Positions 23,779 to 31,280 are shown, numbered from the stretch's first letter. The stretch: DNA of 36,302 bases from Eubacterium sp. (GCA_003486385.1 DNFT01000093.1:1-36302), one strand, 5' to 3'. Program-made: numbers and translations. Notes: generated by a model not told the origin, from the sequence alone.

Positions 23779-24723
23779 TTAAAGATTATGTTGTGCAGCT
23801 GCTGTGCCTGAACTGTGTGGTGTGAGCATCCACAGTACATCCTCAAATGCAACCCCATCGGTGAGCGGAATATTGTAATTATCGCTTACCGTTATACATT
23901 TTTGGATAAAATGTGCTGCGAGGGATACCGAATCCCCAAGGCTGCCGCCACGCACAAGAGAGGCACTTATAATTGCTGAAAATATATCTCCGGTTCCGCA
24001 TCGGGACGCACCGCTCTTCTTCATTTTTATCAGCCTATGCTTCGCAGAGGCGTTATTGCCAATATCATTTGCAGAGGAGGGGTCATAAACAAAATTTCCT
24101 ATATAATGCTCCGACTCAATACCTGATATGACAACACCGCCATGTCTGTTTTTCATTCCGGATGACAGGCTTTGTGCCATGGAGATGAGACATTCATTAA
24201 GTGCCGCACCCCTGAGCTTTTTCACAGTCCCATAAGGTGTGTCTGTGAGAAAACAGCACTCAGTCAGGTTGGGTGTGATGATATCGCTGCTTTTTAGAAG
24301 CTTCTTCATAAGCACCAGCATATCCGGGCTGTAGGCAGAATAGAGCCTGCCGTTGTCTCCCATCACCGGGTCGAGAATGAAGATACCATCCTCTGCAAGA
24401 AAATTCCCTGCAAATTCAGAGGTAATGCCAATCTGCTCAGGTGATGATAAGTAGCCCGACAATATAGCGTCGAACTTGAGATGGAGCTTGCTCCATTCGG
24501 ACAGATAGCTGTCAAGAGCCGCTGTCATGTCGTGCTTGTAGAAGCTTTTATAAGCTGTATGATTTGAAAAAACGGCAGTAGGTACAGGACATGCCTGAAT
24601 CCCCATTGCGGATACGATAGGTATGGATACCGTGAGGGAGCATCTTCCGAAGCCGCAGAAATCATTTATGAGTGCGAGCTTCTTCTGGCTGCCACGATTA
24701 ATACCGGATAAATAGTTCACCAT
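23779..24723 (-). CDS. Pyridoxal/pyridoxine kinase (PdxK/PdxY type)
   Basis: A 314-aa ribokinase-fold enzyme that phosphorylates vitamin B6 vitamers to the 5'-phosphate; PLP is needed by the PLP enzymes elsewhere in this window. Visible signatures: ALINDFCGFGRCSLTVSIPI at the N terminus, ILSGYLSS, the substrate loop LDPVMGDNGRLYSAYS, DIITPNLTECCFL, and the ATP-site GASRCGTGDIFSAI with the catalytic Asp. It is slightly longer than typical because of an insertion around KHRLIKMKKSG. AAGGA lies before ATG (24723 on the minus strand). It heads a two-gene operon with the ECF S component. Three GATAC half-sites lie 25-65 nt upstream and may regulate it. Confidence 0.88.
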   Translation of the reverse strand: MVNYLSGINRGSQKKLALINDFCGFGRCSLTVSIPIVSAMGIQACPVPTAVFSNHTAYKSFYKHDMTAALDSYLSEWSKLHLKFDAILSGYLSSPEQIGITSEFAGNFLAEDGIFILDPVMGDNGRLYSAYSPDMLVLMKKLLKSSDIITPNLTECCFLTDTPYGTVKKLRGAALNECLISMAQSLSSGMKNRHGGVVISGIESEHYIGNFVYDPSSANDIGNNASAKHRLIKMKKSGASRCGTGDIFSAIISASLVRGGSLGDSVSLAAHFIQKCITVSDNYNIPLTDGVAFEDVLWMLTPHSSGTAAAQHNL

Positions 24724-24747
24724 GATGAATTCCTTATTATTTATTTT

Positions 24748-24786
24748 CGATACAAATTAAAATATATTGCTTTTGTATCGTGATAC
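24748..24786 (-). promoter_or_regulatory. Three GATAC half-sites upstream of the pyridoxal kinase gene
   Basis: CGATACAAA (24748-24756) is inverted as TTTGTATCG (24772-24780), 9-nt perfect arms around 15 bases. The second arm overlaps another inversion, GTATC-GT-GATAC (24775-24786). So three GATAC/GTATC half-sites lie 25-65 bp before the kinase start, where its promoter must be. An AT-rich -10 for the minus strand may sit between them. This looks like an operator; a PdxR/MocR-type or other regulator is a guess. Confidence 0.5.
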
Positions 24787-24928
24787 TTCAGCGCTTCAAT
24801 ATACAATAGCATTGTCAGTGGCTTCTTAAAACTGCCAGTTTTGAAAAAAAAGACCATACCAGTTGTGGAGAAAGCCATAAAAAATAGTAAATTAGTTTTA
24901 CACGCTTGCTTTTTACCACATTAAAGTA

Positions 24929-24957
24929 TTGACTTATTGATATGAATGAGTTAGAAT
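24929..24957 (+). promoter_or_regulatory. Sigma-A promoter of serC-serA with a long leader
   Basis: TTGACT (24929-24934), a 17-bp spacer and TAGAAT (24952-24957) form a near-consensus promoter. Transcription would begin near 24964, giving a leader of ~220 nt before serC. No T-box sequence (GGGTGG-N-ACCGCG) or familiar riboswitch is seen in the leader. The direct repeat ATAACCGG occurs at 25091-25098 and 25105-25112 and may be a binding site. The rest of 24787-24928 and 24958-25185 shows nothing I can name. Confidence 0.6.
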
Positions 24958-25185
24958 TCACTTTAACATCTTGTGAATATTTTATCATTATACATTATGT
25001 TCCACGAAGTGTTGTGACAATTTAGCGGTTGAATATTTGATTCAAGGAAATAAGCTGACATATTGTTGTAATGTTAAACATACAGATTTCATAACCGGTA
25101 TATTATAACCGGAGTAATGAGTGTCATATAAACAGGGTGTAAAAAATACAATGCGCCATATAAGGTGACTATAGGAGGCAATGAT

Positions 25186-26268
25186 ATGGGAAGAGTTTAT
25201 AATTTTTCTGCCGGCCCTGCCGTATTACCGGAAGAGGTCTTGAGAGAAGCCGCTGATGAGATGCTTGACTACAAGGGAACGGGAATGTCCGTTATGGAGA
25301 TGAGTCACCGATCTAAGGCTTACGAGACTATTATTAAGGAAGCAGAAGCAGATATCAGGGAGCTTATGAATATTCCTGACAACTATAAGGTACTATTTTT
25401 ACAGGGCGGAGCCTCACAGCAGTTCGCCATGATTCCTATGAATCTTATGAAGAATAAGAAGGCTGCCTACATTGTGACAGGACAGTGGGCTAAGAAGGCA
25501 TATCAGGAGGCGAAGCTCTACGGCGAGGCTGTAGAGGTAGCTTCATCTGCAGATAAGACCTTCTCCTACATACCGGACTGCTCAGACCTTGATATTCCCG
25601 AGGATGCTGACTATGTATACATCTGTGAGAACAATACAATCTACGGAACCAAGTTCAAGGAGCTTCCTAATACCAAGGGACACACACTTGTAGCCGATGT
25701 ATCCTCATGCTTCTTATCGGAGCCTGTGGATGTCACAAAGTACGGCGTAATCTACGGCGGAGTTCAGAAGAATATCGGACCTGCCGGAGTTGTGATTGTC
25801 ATTATAAGAGAGGACCTTATAACAGAGGATGTGCTTCCGGGTACACCTACAATGTTAAGATATAAGATACATGCTGACAACGGTTCGCTTTACAACACAC
25901 CTCCTGCTTACGGAATCTACATCTGCGGAAAGGTATTCAAGTGGTTAAAGAAGCAGGGCGGCTTAGCAGCAATGAAGGAGCGCAACGAGAAGAAGGCTAA
26001 GATTCTCTATGATTTCCTTGACCAGAGCAGGCTATTTAAGGGAACAGTAGTTCCAAAGGATCGTTCACTTATGAATGTTCCATTTGTAACGGGCAATGAG
26101 GAGCTTGACGCCAAGTTCGTAAAAGAGGCTACGGCAGCAGGCTTCGTAAACCTTAAGGGACACAGAACCGTCGGCGGTATGAGAGCAAGCATCTACAACG
26201 CAATGCCTATTGAGGGTGTCGAAAAGCTTGTCGGGTTCATGAAAAAATTCGAGGAGGAGAATGCATAA
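25186..26268 (+). CDS. serC: Phosphoserine aminotransferase
   Basis: A 360-aa PLP enzyme that converts 3-phosphohydroxypyruvate and glutamate to phosphoserine, step two of serine synthesis. Signatures: VYNFSAGPAVLPEEVL at the N terminus, FLQGGASQQFAMIPMNL, DVSSCFLSEPVDV, and the Schiff-base K195 in YGGVQKNIGPAG. The length is standard. ATG 25186 follows GGAGG (25174-25178); GTG 25165 would place that site within the gene. The stop overlaps serA by one base (TAATG), so both are co-translated. Its product is also the substrate suggested for the PLP half of the fusion protein 12 kb upstream. Confidence 0.97.
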   Translation: MGRVYNFSAGPAVLPEEVLREAADEMLDYKGTGMSVMEMSHRSKAYETIIKEAEADIRELMNIPDNYKVLFLQGGASQQFAMIPMNLMKNKKAAYIVTGQWAKKAYQEAKLYGEAVEVASSADKTFSYIPDCSDLDIPEDADYVYICENNTIYGTKFKELPNTKGHTLVADVSSCFLSEPVDVTKYGVIYGGVQKNIGPAGVVIVIIREDLITEDVLPGTPTMLRYKIHADNGSLYNTPPAYGIYICGKVFKWLKKQGGLAAMKERNEKKAKILYDFLDQSRLFKGTVVPKDRSLMNVPFVTGNEELDAKFVKEATAAGFVNLKGHRTVGGMRASIYNAMPIEGVEKLVGFMKKFEEENA

Positions 26269-27428
26269 TGGTAAAGGTTAATTGTCTTAACAAGATTTCC
26301 AAGGCAGGAATGAAGCTTTTTTCCGATAACTATGAGATAGTTGATGATTTTGCACAGGCAGATGCGGCACTTGTAAGAAGTGCTGCAATGCACGACATGG
26401 AGCTTCCTGAGGGACTTCTTGCCATAGCAAGAGCCGGAGCAGGAACCAACAATATTCCTCTTGACAAATGTGCAGCCAAGGGCGTGGTTGTCTTTAACAC
26501 GCCGGGAGCTAATGCAAACGGTGTCAAGGAGCTTGTGCTTGCCGGACTCTTCATGGCTTCGCGTGACCTCGCAGGCGGCATGAAGTGGGTCGAAGATAAC
26601 AAGACGGATGAGAATATAGGAAAGACAATGGAGAAGGCTAAATCAGCCTTCGCCGGAAATGAGATTAAAGGCAGGAAGCTTGGAGTAATCGGTCTTGGTG
26701 CTATCGGCGTCCTTGTGGCTGATGCTGCAATCGCCCTTGGCATGGAGGTGTACGGTTGCGACCCATTCCTCTCAGTTGAGCATGCGCTCAACCTTTCCGG
26801 TGAGGTTAAGCTTGTGAAGACGAGGGATGAGATATTCGAGCAGTGCGATTATATAACAGTCCATGTTCCTCTTCTTGATGATACGAAGGGCATGATTAAC
26901 AGCCTCACGGTCGAGAAGATGAAGGACGGCGTTGTCATCCTGAACTTCGCGCGTGACCTGCTTGTAAATGATGACGCTATTCTGTCAGGTATCGCCTCAG
27001 GCAAGATTGCCCGCTATGTGACAGACTTCCCGACAGCCAAGCTTGCAGGACAGCCGAAGGTGGTTGCGTTCCCTCATCTAGGAGCATCAACGGAGGAGTC
27101 CGAGGACAACTGTGCTGCAATGGCGGTTCGTGAGCTCATGGATTATATTGAGAACGGAAATATCAAGAATTCCGTCAACTATCCTGCATGTGACATGGGT
27201 GTATGCAGGAGCACGGCAAGAATACTTATAAATCACAAAAATATTCCTGCGATGATAAGCAGCTTTACGACCATAGTAGGTGAGGCGGGCATCAACATCG
27301 ACAACATGCTCAATAAGAGCAAGGGTGATTACGCATACACCATGTTCGATGTATCAGATACTCCTTCACAGGAGCTTATTGATAAGATGAACGCGATGGA
27401 TGGAGTTGTCAAGGTAAGAGTAATATAG
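26268..27428 (+). CDS. serA: D-3-phosphoglycerate dehydrogenase with C-terminal ACT domain
   Basis: A 386-aa NAD-dependent dehydrogenase that oxidises 3-phosphoglycerate, the committed step of serine synthesis. The substrate domain is split around the NAD domain: AIARAGAGTNNIPLDKCA first, then the Rossmann motif VIGLGAIGVLVAD, the catalytic Arg region ILNFARDLLVND, and the catalytic His region VAFPHLGASTEESEDNC. The last ~70 residues (NIPAMISSFTTIVGEAGINI, then DNMLNKSKG) form an ACT domain, which in relatives binds serine for feedback control. It is shorter than the E. coli enzyme. The start overlaps the serC stop by one base. Confidence 0.96.
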   Translation: MVKVNCLNKISKAGMKLFSDNYEIVDDFAQADAALVRSAAMHDMELPEGLLAIARAGAGTNNIPLDKCAAKGVVVFNTPGANANGVKELVLAGLFMASRDLAGGMKWVEDNKTDENIGKTMEKAKSAFAGNEIKGRKLGVIGLGAIGVLVADAAIALGMEVYGCDPFLSVEHALNLSGEVKLVKTRDEIFEQCDYITVHVPLLDDTKGMINSLTVEKMKDGVVILNFARDLLVNDDAILSGIASGKIARYVTDFPTAKLAGQPKVVAFPHLGASTEESEDNCAAMAVRELMDYIENGNIKNSVNYPACDMGVCRSTARILINHKNIPAMISSFTTIVGEAGINIDNMLNKSKGDYAYTMFDVSDTPSQELIDKMNAMDGVVKVRVI

Positions 27429-27450
27429 AATAACCGGGATAAGTCACAAG

Positions 27451-27493
27451 AAGAGAGTATATAGCACAGAGATGTGATGTTGCTCTCTTTTTT
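27451..27493 (+). terminator. Terminator after serA
   Basis: AAGAGAG (27451-27457) pairs with CTCTCTT (27483-27489), followed by a run of T to 27493. Inside, CACA-GAGA-TGTG adds a second small hairpin. It lies 23 nt after the serA stop. Confidence 0.75.
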
Positions 27494-27509
27494 GTTGAAT
27501 TATTCACGG

Positions 27510-27594
27510 CCACCACATAGCAAGCCACAGACCATCCACTTGCAGGCTCGTGTATGTCGCCGTTACACGGCTTTCGTCTGAGGCTATGTGGTGG
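27510..27594 (+). repeat. 85-nt structured repeat, copy A (left flank of the island)
   Basis: The ends pair perfectly over 12 bp, CCACCACATAGC (27510-27521) with GCTATGTGGTGG (27583-27594). Inside, CAGAC pairs with GTCTG and GCCGT with ACGGC around TAC, giving a branched fold. A second copy at 35441-35525 is the same length without gaps and identical at 71 of 85 positions by my count, in the same orientation. One outer pair changes T-A to C-G between copies and one hairpin pair G-C to G-T, so part of the structure is kept. Both copies follow the end of a gene or operon. It could be an RNA element or a non-autonomous mobile repeat. Confidence 0.85.
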
Positions 27595-27634
27595 GTAAGT
27601 TAATAAATAATTCGGGCTGAATTATAAAAATCGC

Positions 27635-27663
27635 TTGATATTTAAATATATAGATGCTACTAT
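27635..27663 (+). promoter_or_regulatory. Promoter of the tandem-HTH regulator
   Basis: TTGATA (27635-27640), a 17-bp spacer and TACTAT (27658-27663) fit a sigma-A promoter. Start of transcription would be near 27670, about 75 nt before the regulator's ATG. The region around it is an AT-rich run of TATA repeats. Confidence 0.55.
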
Positions 27664-27745
27664 ATACATATATAGTCCTAATGAGCGAAATGAATATAAG
27701 TTCGTGATAATATACAGGCTTGTGTAGATGGGAGAAATATATCGA

Positions 27746-29545
27746 ATGTGCGATTCGGATAAGGGGTATTTCGGCTGGCTGCTAAAGTATGAACGTGAAA
27801 GACGCAGCCTGTCTGTTAATGATATATGTGAAGGAATATGCAGCAAGGGAATATATAATAAGTTGGAGAACGGAGTCACTTCAGGCAGTACGCATCTTAT
27901 CAGGACTCTTTTTCAAAGGGTGGGTATCAATGCTGACAGATGCGGGATATATCTGAAGCTCGATGAGTTTCGCGAGCTGTCGGACAGGCAGAATATACTT
28001 GAAGGACTGCATTCAGGAGATGTATGTGCAGCTAAGAAGCTGCTGGAGATATATGAAGTACAATATGGTAATAATTGTTTTTCAGCACAATTTTGTACAT
28101 ATATGAGAGCAAGACTTGCACAGCTTGAGGCTGATGATGAGAGCGCAATACTACTGTATAATCGTGCTCTTAAGGCTACCATGCCTGACTATGATAATAT
28201 AAAGGTTGTCAAATGCATCTCGGTGTATGAGGCATTTATGATGCTTAATATAGCAGGACTGGAATATAAGCGGGGGCATATAGCTAAGGCGGAGGAGATA
28301 TATGCCATTTTGCTGGATTATTGCCACAGCAGCAATGCTGAGAGCTGGAATATGGCATGCATATATCCGAAGGCGGTGTGCGGAATGCTGGATATCATAG
28401 CTTCAGGCAGGGCACACCGGGATGAATACAGCAGAATGTATCAGCATGCTCTGGCGGCCTTGTCAGTGCTTAAGGAGACCTCAAGGCTGCATTATATAAG
28501 ACCATTGTTAAGATATATGCTTGTGCTTGCACAGGATAATGACAAGGGCAGGCTTGAGGAATATGAGGAATTACTTGAAGGCTGTGAATGTTTCTTCAAA
28601 ATGCAGGGACATGACTATGAACTGTTCGAGTGGTATCCATACTATATCGACTGCGGCTTCTGTCTTGTCAACGACCTTATTAATGAGCGCAGAATCATGC
28701 ATGGCATGACAATAGAGGAGCTTGCAGGAACGGGCTGCAGTGCAAGAAATCTCCAGAGAATAATAATGAAGCAGGTCTCCCCGAGCTGCAGGACATCCAG
28801 AATGCTGCTTGACAAGCTCGGACTCAAGGGTGCACTTAGAAGTGATGTGATTGTGGCGGATAATATCAGGGCATATAAGCTGTGGGATGAATTGGTTGAG
28901 TGTGAAATAAAAAAGGATTATGAACGTAAAAAGATAGTATCTGACAACCTGTGTAAAATACTTAACAAATCAATGCAGCTAAATTGTATGGTCATTGGCT
29001 TCGAAAAAATACTGGCAGAAGCTGCCGAGGGTGGGCTGACATATGAGGAGATAGCAAAAAGGTGTGAGGAGCTTCTGCCGTTTAAAATGTCAGATGCCAC
29101 TAAATATAAGATTCTTCTTCCTATAGAGAGAATGATTATAAAGAAATATATATCATGCATGGATAGACTAAAGAGATATGACAACTTGGATGTGCTTGAT
29201 ACTTTGCTCTCGAACTGTGCTGATAATGATTTAGACAGAAAGAGATATGCGAGAGATTATGAGAGCTTCATCTCATGCTTTGCAAGCTGTTGGGGAAATG
29301 CCGGAGAATATGATAAATCAGACGAGCTGGCAAAGACAGGTATCAGGGTAGAAGCGGAATGCGAGAGAATGCATTCTCTCGCCTCGCTCCTATATTGTAT
29401 GGTATGGAATAATGGCCAACGCGGCAATATAACGTCGCAGGATATGACAATGTGTAAAATGGCTTATGTTTTTGAAAAATATAAGAACAACACATCAAAA
29501 ATGGAGTTCCTGAAAAGGTGGATTGATAATCATAATTACCTTTGA
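27746..29545 (+). CDS. RRNPP/Rgg-like regulator with two tandem HTH + helical-repeat modules
   Basis: A 599-aa cytoplasmic protein. Residues ~7-55 are an XRE-type HTH (LLKYERERRSLSVNDICEGI, then CSKGIYNKLENG), in the style of PlcR/Rgg regulators. About 250 residues of TPR-like helical repeats follow, the part that binds secreted signalling peptides in that superfamily. At ~310-360 a second HTH-like segment appears (NERRIMHGMTIEELAGTG, then CSARNLQRIIMKQVSPS) and aligns with the first over 30 residues from the shared CS without a gap. More helical repeats follow to the end. So the protein looks like a tandem duplication of a normal ~300-aa regulator. GGGAG (27730-27734) supports ATG 27746; ATG 27728 is possible. 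A convergent gene downstream encodes a small secreted peptide, the natural candidate ligand. Confidence 0.8.
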   Translation: MCDSDKGYFGWLLKYERERRSLSVNDICEGICSKGIYNKLENGVTSGSTHLIRTLFQRVGINADRCGIYLKLDEFRELSDRQNILEGLHSGDVCAAKKLLEIYEVQYGNNCFSAQFCTYMRARLAQLEADDESAILLYNRALKATMPDYDNIKVVKCISVYEAFMMLNIAGLEYKRGHIAKAEEIYAILLDYCHSSNAESWNMACIYPKAVCGMLDIIASGRAHRDEYSRMYQHALAALSVLKETSRLHYIRPLLRYMLVLAQDNDKGRLEEYEELLEGCECFFKMQGHDYELFEWYPYYIDCGFCLVNDLINERRIMHGMTIEELAGTGCSARNLQRIIMKQVSPSCRTSRMLLDKLGLKGALRSDVIVADNIRAYKLWDELVECEIKKDYERKKIVSDNLCKILNKSMQLNCMVIGFEKILAEAAEGGLTYEEIAKRCEELLPFKMSDATKYKILLPIERMIIKKYISCMDRLKRYDNLDVLDTLLSNCADNDLDRKRYARDYESFISCFASCWGNAGEYDKSDELAKTGIRVEAECERMHSLASLLYCMVWNNGQRGNITSQDMTMCKMAYVFEKYKNNTSKMEFLKRWIDNHNYL

Positions 29546-29554
29546 AGATAGTGG

Positions 29555-29716
29555 TCATTTATGTGTATAGTCAATATCTTCATAATCACTGTGCATGCTG
29601 ACAGAATATATTGCATTTCCATTTGCTTTCGCATACATATTATGTGCGGCTGGGAGCAAATCAGATAACAGAACAAGTGAAGTGATTAGGACAAATAGTA
29701 TTTTATTAAGTTTCAT
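29555..29716 (-). CDS. Small secreted peptide (53 aa), candidate signal for the adjacent regulator
   Basis: On the minus strand, ATG at 29716 is preceded by a strong AGGAGG (29727-29732) at a spacing of 10 and reads 53 codons to TGA. The product starts MKLNKILFVLITSLVLLSDL, a Sec signal peptide with basic n-region and hydrophobic core. It has a likely cleavage site after YAKA or AAHNMYA. The rest, about 22 residues, is acidic and Tyr-rich (NGNAIYSVSMHSDYEDIDYT then HK). Its stop is 9 nt from the stop of the convergent regulator gene. A promoter with a weak -35 touching an inverted repeat lies upstream. This is the size and place of the propeptides that partner RRNPP regulators, but no processing or binding is shown, and it could be an unrelated small exported protein. 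Confidence 0.65.
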   Translation of the reverse strand: MKLNKILFVLITSLVLLSDLLPAAHNMYAKANGNAIYSVSMHSDYEDIDYTHK

Positions 29717-29752
29717 AGTGGTAAATCCTCCTGTTTTCTTTTGATAAGATTA

Positions 29753-29847
29753 AGTATATATGGCAGAAATTTATTAGCCATGACATATGATGAAATTAAT
29801 TTGTATCATGATATGTCATGGTGCAATCAAAAAGAAGGGGGTAGAAT
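29753..29847. promoter_or_regulatory. Divergent promoters joined by a symmetric inverted-repeat operator
   Basis: A perfect 11-bp inverted repeat, CCATGACATAT (29778-29788) and ATATGTCATGG (29811-29821), has its halves 33 bp apart, three helical turns. Leftwards, minus strand, TGGCTA (29780-29775), 16 bp and TATACT (29758-29753) form the peptide promoter. Rightwards, TGGTGC (29819-29824), 17 bp and TAGAAT (29842-29847) form the hydrolase promoter. Each -35 box is poor and begins with the TGG of the repeat's outer end. Weak -35 boxes abutting a regulator site are what activator-dependent promoters look like. The regulator at 27746 is the expected binder. Confidence 0.65.
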
Positions 29848-29941
29848 ATTCGTAACCATTAATGGTGGTGCCTTGATGCGCAACATGGCAAAATTGTAAC
29901 AGCTGTCACATTTAATTCACAGAGAAAGAGAGGATTGTTTT
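29848..29941 (+). promoter_or_regulatory. Leader of the hydrolase gene with two further palindromes
   Basis: ACCATTAATGGT (29855-29866) is a perfect 12-bp palindrome. GTAACAGCTGTCAC (29897-29910) is a 14-bp palindrome with one mismatch. Both lie between the predicted transcription start (~29854) and ATG 29942. They may be additional operators acting as roadblocks or RNA-level elements. GAGGA serves as the ribosome site. Confidence 0.45.
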
Positions 29942-31249
29942 ATGAAGAATTATTTATTCAAGATTTGTTCAATGTGCATGGTATTGTTGGTTGCTTTTTC
30001 TCATCTCTTTATTGAAAATGTATGTGCAGAGGAATTGGGAGGAGAGAAAAAAGAAACAAAGGGGTGCGGAGAAGTATGGTCCGAAGATTATGTAGATGGT
30101 TGGACACTTAAATGGGATACGGGATATTTTTTTGACACTTTACTTGAAGCAAAAAATGATGAATATGATATAAAATATTCATATGACTCAGAGTGCAATA
30201 GGGTATCTAAAAGTGTTAATGGTGTATTAACACAGTATTGCTATGAAGATGGGCGGCTGGTCTCAGAAAATAAAGATGGTGATGTCGTAAAATATATATA
30301 TTCTAGTAAAAATGGTACAGTAATGTTGGATGGATTTGAGTATTCAGGAAAAAAGTATGAATATGTATATGATGGAATGATAATAGAAGGCATCCAATAT
30401 GATAATGAAAGAGTTGTGGAATATGAATATTTTAATGATATTATAAATAAAGTATATTCCGTAGATAATCATGGTAATAGGGTTGATAAAAGCAACGATT
30501 TAAGCTTTATTGGAAATGTTAATTCATTTAGGTATGCTGGTAATTTATATGAAAACGAGACAGGCTGGTTTTTTGACGGAAGATATTACATACCAGAACT
30601 CGGACGTTTTGTAGATGGTATTAGTGCTGAAACAGCACAATTATTCTATGATGAATACCCTGAATGGGAGGTTACATCCAAAATATACACAGAGGGCAGA
30701 AATATATTTAATACCAAGACAAGGGCGGTGGGGCTTTCTGATCAAACCATAGTGGCTAGAGTTATCATGCTAGAGTCTCCTACATATAGCCAAGATCAAG
30801 AGTGTGTTGCATGGATAATACAAAATAGGATAGATTCTCAAAATAGTGATTTTTGTACTGTAAACGATGCTGTAAGTGTTGTAAGCCAAACTACAGGAGG
30901 TGAAAAGCAATTTTCTACTTATGGAAGCGATGAGTATAATAGTTTTAGTTCATATGCTTCTAAGCCACAGTGGGTATATGCAAATGAATTAGCTGCAATT
31001 TTATTAGACGCCAATCGTACTTTACCAACGGGATTGTACTATGGAGTAGTTAATAAACTTTATTTTTCAAGTGTAAAAAGTATACTAGAAAATACATATG
31101 CAGATGGAAACAAAATAATTGGCAACGGAGTAAGCTATTATGATTGTTGGATGGTTCCATTAGGCAATATTAATACTACAACATATAAGACTGATTTAAA
31201 TCCATATAGGGATGGTGGATATAATGTGTTCTGCAACAAATCATTCTAA
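29942..31249 (+). CDS. Secreted YD/RHS-like protein with C-terminal SleB-type cell-wall hydrolase domain
   Basis: A 435-aa exported protein. Residues 1-29 are a signal peptide (cleavage near NVCA-EE). Residues ~45-190 carry YD-type repeats (IKYSYDSECNRVSKSVNG, YCYEDGRLVSENKDG, YVYDGMIIEGIQYDNE). Residues ~192-228 match the RHS-associated core end (FRYAGNLYENETGWFFDGRY, then YIPELGRFVDG). Residues ~262-435 look like a Hydrolase_2/SleB domain: IVARVIMLES with the likely catalytic Glu, then CVAWIIQNRIDS and QFSTYGS, usually seen in peptidoglycan lytic enzymes. It is far too short to build an RHS cage. The gene is visibly more AT-rich than its neighbours. A strong terminator follows. It may attack other cells' walls or remodel its own; no separate immunity gene can be named. 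Confidence 0.75.
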   Translation: MKNYLFKICSMCMVLLVAFSHLFIENVCAEELGGEKKETKGCGEVWSEDYVDGWTLKWDTGYFFDTLLEAKNDEYDIKYSYDSECNRVSKSVNGVLTQYCYEDGRLVSENKDGDVVKYIYSSKNGTVMLDGFEYSGKKYEYVYDGMIIEGIQYDNERVVEYEYFNDIINKVYSVDNHGNRVDKSNDLSFIGNVNSFRYAGNLYENETGWFFDGRYYIPELGRFVDGISAETAQLFYDEYPEWEVTSKIYTEGRNIFNTKTRAVGLSDQTIVARVIMLESPTYSQDQECVAWIIQNRIDSQNSDFCTVNDAVSVVSQTTGGEKQFSTYGSDEYNSFSSYASKPQWVYANELAAILLDANRTLPTGLYYGVVNKLYFSSVKSILENTYADGNKIIGNGVSYYDCWMVPLGNINTTTYKTDLNPYRDGGYNVFCNKSF

Positions 31250-31280
31250 AAATTCTTAATTTTTATCAAATAACTATCTT

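Noticed and set aside
24958..25185. T-box or riboswitch before serC
   Set aside because: The conserved T-box GGGTGG-N-ACCGCG sequence and a terminator helix are not present, and no known aptamer core is seen.
29942..31249. Full-size RHS toxin with encapsulating shell
   Set aside because: Only a few YD repeats are present in 435 residues, too little for a shell; no separate immunity gene can be recognised directly after it.
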